In this document: positions 6,079-9,352 of the stretch, piece after piece | Layout of the letters: every line of letters starts with the position of its first letter | Numbering within the stretch: position 1 is the stretch's first letter | Source of the DNA: JAGMDK01 sp023128695 | Lineage (GTDB): Bacteria > Planctomycetota > Phycisphaerae > UBA1845 > Fen-1342 | NCBI GenBank assembly: GCA_030628805.1 | Contig: DAOVQG010000188.1 | Location: 1 to 9,352, forward strand | Reading direction: 5' to 3' | DNA: 9,352 nt | Made by a program: the position numbers and the translations under genes | The notes under the pieces: model-generated | Databases searched by the model: none | Told to the model about the DNA's origin: nothing | What the model saw: the letters and a program-made list of their open reading frames with translations, nothing else

Positions 6079-6184
6079 CCATTTGCGCTGTTCGGTGAGC
6101 AGGTGCCTAACAGCAGTCATGTTGTCGCGTTGCTCTCAATAACACGTTATTTGTGACATTCGGTCGCTATCTGCTCGACTTTCG

Positions 6185-6212
6185 GCTGATCGCTGATTGC
6201 TGACCGCTAAAT
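6185..6212. repeat. Heptamer array, GCTGANN units
   Basis: Units read GCTGATC, GCTGATT, GCTGACC and a degenerate GCTAAAT, in the opposite orientation to the block at 6051-6078. The GCTGACCGCT at 6199-6208 pairs with the first block. An inner pair, GAGCAG (6097-6102) with CTGCTC (6171-6176), suggests a nested fold, and the whole 6051-6212 stretch may be a small non-autonomous element. Confidence 0.75.
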
Positions 6213-6320
6213 GCTTACTCATTTTCAATGATCCAGTACGCGCGCAACGGAAGTACGGTACCGTCATCGCCAAGCAGTGACAAACGGAGTGTTCAGGAGA
6301 AAAACGCCGGGAAAATGCTA

Positions 6321-6348
6321 GGGTCCACGAGGTGCCGGTCCCCTTTTT
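6321..6348. repeat. AAAAAGGGGACCGGC-type motif downstream of the PilZ gene
   Basis: On the minus strand, ten bases past the PilZ stop, the sequence starts AAAAAGGGGACCGGCACC and ends GGACCC. A shorter relative (AAAGGGGACTGGC, 4124-4112) lies eleven bases past the ubiD stop. It may be a dispersed REP-like sequence, and the palindrome is weak. Confidence 0.4.
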
Positions 6349-6358
6349 CAGCGGACGG

Positions 6359-6760
6359 CTAGCTCGTCACGCGGGTCAGCGGGGCTTCGGACGTGTCAAG
6401 CACGACGCCGACATCGAGATGGTCTTTGCCGCCTTCGATGCGAAGCTGGGTACGCACGACGGTCGCCCAGCGGCTGCCGATCAGACCCAGCGAGGCGGAA
6501 GAGCGTGAGCCGGGCAGATGCGAGCGCAGTTCGTAGCGCTGGCCCTCGGCCACGCCGTAACCAAGCGGCACCCGCAGGCGCATGCCGTTGGAAGACGTCT
6601 CGAGGCAACGGCAGCGCAAGACGGTGGACCCATGGTGATCGATCATCCATAGATCGCACGTGATTAGCTCGCGGGCCTCGAAGCGGCGTTCGATAATGCA
6701 ATTTACATCGGCGGAAGCGGTAACAGATTCGGGTTGGATGGTAATCTCAGTAGGCGCCAT
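6359..6760 (-). CDS. PilZ-domain protein, putative c-di-GMP receptor
   Basis: A 133-residue soluble protein. PilZ domains bind cyclic di-GMP through RxxxR followed by (D/N)xSxxG. Here RRFEAR (25-30) gives the arginine motif. ETSSNG (54-59) matches the second motif except that its first residue is Glu where Asp or Asn is usual, so binding is likely but not certain. The later strand segments (RWATVVRTQL and HLDVGVVL, 98-121) fit the PilZ beta-barrel. There is no other domain, so the protein would act as a stand-alone adaptor. The ATG at 6760 has AAGGAG eight bases upstream. The SD starts at the stop codon of the NYN gene with a 12-base gap, so the two genes are almost certainly cotranscribed and perhaps translationally coupled. 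Confidence 0.8.
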   Translation of the reverse strand: MAPTEITIQPESVTASADVNCIIERRFEARELITCDLWMIDHHGSTVLRCRCLETSSNGMRLRVPLGYGVAEGQRYELRSHLPGSRSSASLGLIGSRWATVVRTQLRIEGGKDHLDVGVVLDTSEAPLTRVTS

Positions 6761-6772
6761 GGAGCCGTCTCC

Positions 6773-7321
6773 TTAAACATCACGCGGGCGAGGTAATTGG
6801 TCCACGCCCTCGAAGCCGTTGGGCTGCTTTTCGGGTAGCTCGTTGAGCCCAAACTCCTCAAGCCACCGCTGGGTGGCCTCCGAACTCAACCCGGCTTCTT
6901 TTTCCTCCGGCTCAGGCCGTTTTGGGAGTGGGCGCGCGAGATCTTTTTTTAGCGCCGCCCAGAATTCCTCCGAACGGACTGACTTGGCGCGTCGGCGTTT
7001 CGCGACCCGGATAATGTCGTGATCCGTGGATACGACCACCATCCGTCGAGCCGCCGAGTGCGTTTCAAGAATATCGATAACAATGGCGTCGGCACTGATC
7101 CCGGCGCCGCTGTACGTGACTTGAATATCAGGATGACCGATCTGGGCGGCCAACGGGGCCGACGGCGAAGGTCCATCGAATACGACATGGACTTCTTCGT
7201 TGTACCGCCGTGCCCACTTGCCGAGCGTGTCGCAGAGCATCGACCGACCGATAAGTAAAGCCGGATCCTCTACGTCTCGCGCGGCGTAGAGCAGGTTGTT
7301 CCCGTCGATGACGACTGGCAC
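6773..7321 (-). CDS. YacP-like NYN-domain protein, putative ribonuclease
   Basis: A 182-residue protein with the NYN (PIN-like) fold of the YacP/Rae1 group, whose characterised member Rae1 cuts mRNA on the ribosome. Motifs, numbered from the GTG at 7321: VVIDGNNLL (Asp6 and Asn8-9), VVFDG (Asp49), SADAIVIDIL (Asp78) and VVVSTDHDI (Asp100, Asp102), the acidic set expected for metal-dependent cleavage. VAKRRRAKSVRSEEF is the family-like segment after the last strand. Residues 128-182 form a charged Pro/Glu-rich tail. The GTG at 7321 is preferred over the TTG at 7333, because GGAG lies six bases before the GTG and the promoter at 7340-7368 would place the RNA start near 7333, leaving no leader for the TTG. 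The true substrate is unknown. Confidence 0.8.
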   Translation of the reverse strand: MPVVIDGNNLLYAARDVEDPALLIGRSMLCDTLGKWARRYNEEVHVVFDGPSPSAPLAAQIGHPDIQVTYSGAGISADAIVIDILETHSAARRMVVVSTDHDIIRVAKRRRAKSVRSEEFWAALKKDLARPLPKRPEPEEKEAGLSSEATQRWLEEFGLNELPEKQPNGFEGVDQLPRPRDV

Positions 7322-7339
7322 GCCTTGCTCCAATAAGAT

Positions 7340-7368
7340 ATGTTAACCTATGAACCGGCGGTTTGCAA
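7340..7368 (-). promoter_or_regulatory. Candidate promoter of the NYN-PilZ unit
   Basis: On the minus strand TTGCAA (7368-7363), a 17-base spacer and TAACAT (7345-7340) form an acceptable sigma70-type pair. The predicted start near 7333 leaves a leader of about 12 bases that contains the GGAG before the GTG at 7321. Confidence 0.4.
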
Positions 7369-7504
7369 AGATAAGACAAAAACCTACCGTACGCTCTGGA
7401 AGGTTGGCAAGTTTATCGGTCTACCGGGCAATGTGGTTCGCCTGCCTTGCTTGGCTGCTGGCATCATTCGCATTGATTCCGGAGCGAGTTCCATCGCCCG
7501 ATAA

Positions 7505-9115
7505 TCACACGCGATGGGCTAGCAGAACGGTGATGTCGTCCGGCTGCGAGCCACCTTCGGTGAAGGTACGCAGGTCCGTGAGCATCTCCTTGAGCGTGGC
7601 GCTGGCCAGTTGGCCGAAGCCATCACACAAGATATTGACGAAACGCTCCTCGCCGAAAGTTTCCTCGCGGCGATTCTTGGCGGTAGTGACGCCGGGGGTG
7701 AAGACGACCAGCGTTTCACCCGGCTCAAGCTGCGCTGACAGGGCCGGATAGACCGAGTTCTTGACAAATCCCAGAGGCTCCGTCGGTTCGGGAGGGGCCA
7801 GGGGTCGCTCTTCGCCACGGGCACTGACAATGAAGGCTCCAACGTGTCCGGCCAAGGCGTAGCGCACCTGCCCACTGGCTGGGTCGATGAGACCTGTGAA
7901 GCAATGCAGCGGGTGGTCCTTTTGCCCGTCGTAGAGCAGCCAGTTGAGCCAGCGCAAGAAGACGTTGGGGGCGTCCTGATGCATGGCGGCCGAGCGAAAC
8001 GACGTTTGGGCCTGGGTCATGAGCAGGGCCGGCATGGCGCCGGTGGCCGGTGTTTGGGCGACCATGAGAGAGACCAGATTATTCGCGATCCGCACGACAT
8101 CGTAGATATCGCCGGAGCGCTCACGGCCCGGCTCGCGAAAGGCCCCGAACTGGAGCTGCTCGGACTGGGGCAGCATGCGCGGAGTGAGCCGCGCCTGAGC
8201 TTCGTGGGCGACGCCAACCTGGCCTTCGATCATCGCCGCCCGGCTTCGCGCCAGGGTCTTGAAAATGGCGTCGAGCTGATAGGCGAAGATATTCAGTAAC
8301 AGAGCGAAGAAATCCATGTCCCGCAGGTCGAAACGCCGGCCGGTTTCGCCGCTGTCGATATAGACCATTCCGAGCGTTCCATCGGGGCCCACCAGCGGGC
8401 CGGACAAGATGGAAACGCGTTCCCCGGCTTTGAGCAGGGGCACTAGAATGAACTGGGCCCGGTCGAGGACGCGCGGCTTGAGGTCGCTGCCGATCTCCGG
8501 CATATCAGTGGATTGGCCGGTGATCAGGCGACCTTCCACATACTCCAGCGAGCCGTAGCTGACGCGGCGTACGCCCATCCAGGCCCGCTGGGCCGCGAAG
8601 GTCACGAGCAGAGTCTGGAGGGCGCTGTCCATAAACTCTTCGACAGTGGCCCAGCCCGAGACGCTCACACAGGCCCGGCCGATGGCCGCCAGTTGTTCCG
8701 GGTGAAGCGTTACCTGCTCGTCGGCCTTCTTGAGTGTGGCGCCGACGGGGAGGCGGGCTTGGGCGAACCGCTCCAGTTGGGCGCGTGAGGTTCCCACCGC
8801 GGTTTGTGCGGTGGGTTGCTCTTCATAGTCCGGATAGACCCGAATCGTGTAGTCCAGGATCTGGATTTGGTCGCCGGTCTTGAGTTCGGCCTTATCGGAG
8901 ATATGGGTCCCGTTCACGCTCACTTCACAAGCGGACTCCAGTTGATCAAGCATCCAGGAGCCCTTGCGCTCGGGATAGACGACAATCTGTCGAGCGGCGA
9001 TACGCGCATCCGTGAGCTGAACGCGACACCCCTCGCCCGAGCCGACGTAGATCGCCTCGGTGCCGCAGACCACGTCCGCAATCATGGCCTCGCTCTGAAG
9101 AACAATCAAACGCAC
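7505..9115 (-). CDS. FHA-GAF-PP2C/SpoIIE-like regulator, possible pseudophosphatase
   Basis: A 536-residue soluble signalling protein. Residues 1-95 are an FHA-like domain (VGSGEGC, VNGTHI), but the phosphothreonine-binding SRxH region reads ARIAARQIVV, so Ser, Arg and His are not at their usual places. Residues 138-285 resemble a GAF domain (LVPLLKAGERVSILSGPLV, LGMVYID). Residues 305-536 resemble the RsbU/SpoIIE PP2C phosphatases: the leading Q-LLP (LTPRMLP), SGDIYDV (334-340), AGH (422-424) and PDDIT (525-529) are kept. However, GDVSGKG is replaced by AQTPATG (353-359), losing its Asp, and TDG is replaced by TPG (473-475). Two of the metal-binding Asp positions are therefore missing. It may be inactive and act as a binding or regulatory protein. 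The start is GTG 9115 with AGGA five bases upstream. Confidence 0.8.
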   Translation of the reverse strand: MRLIVLQSEAMIADVVCGTEAIYVGSGEGCRVQLTDARIAARQIVVYPERKGSWMLDQLESACEVSVNGTHISDKAELKTGDQIQILDYTIRVYPDYEEQPTAQTAVGTSRAQLERFAQARLPVGATLKKADEQVTLHPEQLAAIGRACVSVSGWATVEEFMDSALQTLLVTFAAQRAWMGVRRVSYGSLEYVEGRLITGQSTDMPEIGSDLKPRVLDRAQFILVPLLKAGERVSILSGPLVGPDGTLGMVYIDSGETGRRFDLRDMDFFALLLNIFAYQLDAIFKTLARSRAAMIEGQVGVAHEAQARLTPRMLPQSEQLQFGAFREPGRERSGDIYDVVRIANNLVSLMVAQTPATGAMPALLMTQAQTSFRSAAMHQDAPNVFLRWLNWLLYDGQKDHPLHCFTGLIDPASGQVRYALAGHVGAFIVSARGEERPLAPPEPTEPLGFVKNSVYPALSAQLEPGETLVVFTPGVTTAKNRREETFGEERFVNILCDGFGQLASATLKEMLTDLRTFTEGGSQPDDITVLLAHRV

Positions 9116-9182
9116 GCCTTCCTGGCCTCCGTTCTCCGGCGCGGCATGTAAGCTTGGAATACCGTGCGAGACCTGGGCCGCG

Positions 9183-9286
9183 CGCCGCTCACACGATGCT
9201 GTGAGGAAGTAAGCACCGGACTGCTACCATTCCTCTCGGCGGTGTCATGTTAACCAGGTAAGACCCCGGCGGCTAGTCCTACCCGG
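9183..9286 (-). promoter_or_regulatory. Possible structured leader of the FHA-GAF-PP2C gene
   Basis: On the minus strand CCGGGTAGGAC (9286-9276) pairs with GTCTTACCTGG (9264-9254) as an 11-bp stem with two G-U wobbles. On the plus strand those two positions are A-C mismatches, so the fold favours a minus-strand RNA. GAGGAA (9235-9230) pairs with TTCCTC (9208-9203). CTCACA (9205-9200) pairs with TGTGAG (9193-9188). CGCCG (9241-9237) pairs with CGGCG (9187-9183). The second and third helices share bases 9203-9205. The start codon lies about 68 bases further on. I do not recognise a riboswitch class. Confidence 0.35.
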
Positions 9287-9331
9287 GCGGAGCATGCGAA
9301 GCGGGTGGGCGTCAGGAAAGTGGGTAAACCG

Positions 9332-9346
9332 GTGGGGCGGCCCTCC
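9332..9346. repeat. Partial copy of the 1145-1164 palindrome family
   Basis: GTGGGGCGGCCCTCC matches the reverse complement of the palindrome region at 1145-1168 at 14 of 15 positions, then diverges and reaches the window edge. It may be a truncated or degenerate copy. Confidence 0.35.
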
Positions 9347-9352
9347 GCGGCC

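Larger units (their letters stand above)
6021..6358. other. Non-coding stretch between the PilZ gene and the small Cys protein gene
   Basis: No gene is supported. It holds two blocks of heptameric repeats in opposite orientation (6051-6078 and 6185-6212), a short dyad AATAACACGTTATT (6138-6151), and an AAAAAGGGGACCGGC motif close to the PilZ stop. It is the upstream region of the Cys-protein/ubiD unit, but I see no clear -35/-10 pair. Confidence 0.5.

Noticed and set aside
7322..7333. Earlier TTG start for the NYN gene
   Set aside because: The predicted transcription start falls at about this codon, and the GGAG that would serve as SD lies after it, favouring the GTG at 7321.
9188..9352. Possible SRP RNA, RNase P RNA or tmRNA at the right edge
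   Set aside because: The conserved SRP GGAAGG-AGCAG loop, RNase P GAGGAAAGTCC core and tmRNA ends are all absent on both strands.
1..9352. CRISPR array, tRNA, rRNA, transposase or phage genes
   Set aside because: No spacer-type repeat, TpsiC-like tRNA arm, rRNA segment or recombinase motif was seen. The 60-bp tandem units have no unique spacers.

Overview
The window reads as a chromosomal stretch of a GC-rich planctomycete or close relative (PVC-type bacterium). The evidence is a secreted protein ending in a paired-EF-loop dockerin-like module of the planctomycete type, and short GC-rich palindromic repeats of a kind I recall as frequent in planctomycete genomes (memory, not a search). A tandem repeat whose usual reading contains GTGFQPV is also present. 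All confident genes lie on the minus strand, so transcription runs right to left.

From right to left: (i) 9115-7505 encodes an FHA-GAF-PP2C/SpoIIE-like regulator whose phosphothreonine-binding and metal-binding motifs are partly lost. It is preceded by a possible structured leader at 9286-9183. (ii) 7321-6359 is a two-gene unit of a YacP-like NYN-domain protein and a PilZ-domain protein, with the second Shine-Dalgarno (SD) site next to the first stop codon. (iii) 6358-6021 is a non-coding stretch carrying heptameric GCTGANN repeats in opposite orientations. (iv) 6020-4136 is a probable operon of a small six-cysteine protein and a UbiD-family decarboxylase. The UbiD frame contains an in-frame insert of exactly 180 bp, made of three 60-bp palindromic repeat units. 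(v) 3990-1900 encodes a large secreted, barrel-like putative glycoside hydrolase with a C-terminal dockerin-like module, behind an extended -10 promoter. (vi) 1899-998 is a decayed region. It holds an intact-looking promoter, SD and start codon, an out-of-frame fragment of a GTDC1/QtmA-like glycosyltransferase, a candidate small RNA with an intrinsic terminator on the plus strand, and a GC-rich palindrome. (vii) 991-269 encodes a lipoprotein. (viii) 37-1 is the start of a gene that runs off the left edge.

The most notable item is the insert in the UbiD gene. A repeat array of 3 x 60 bp expands the decarboxylase by 3 x 20 residues at one loop while keeping the frame and the catalytic residues. 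The second is the apparent pseudophosphatase. The NYN, PilZ and FHA-GAF-PP2C genes lie side by side and could relate to RNA metabolism and second-messenger signalling, but the sequence does not prove a shared pathway. I found no CRISPR array, tRNA, rRNA, transposase or obvious novel defence system.
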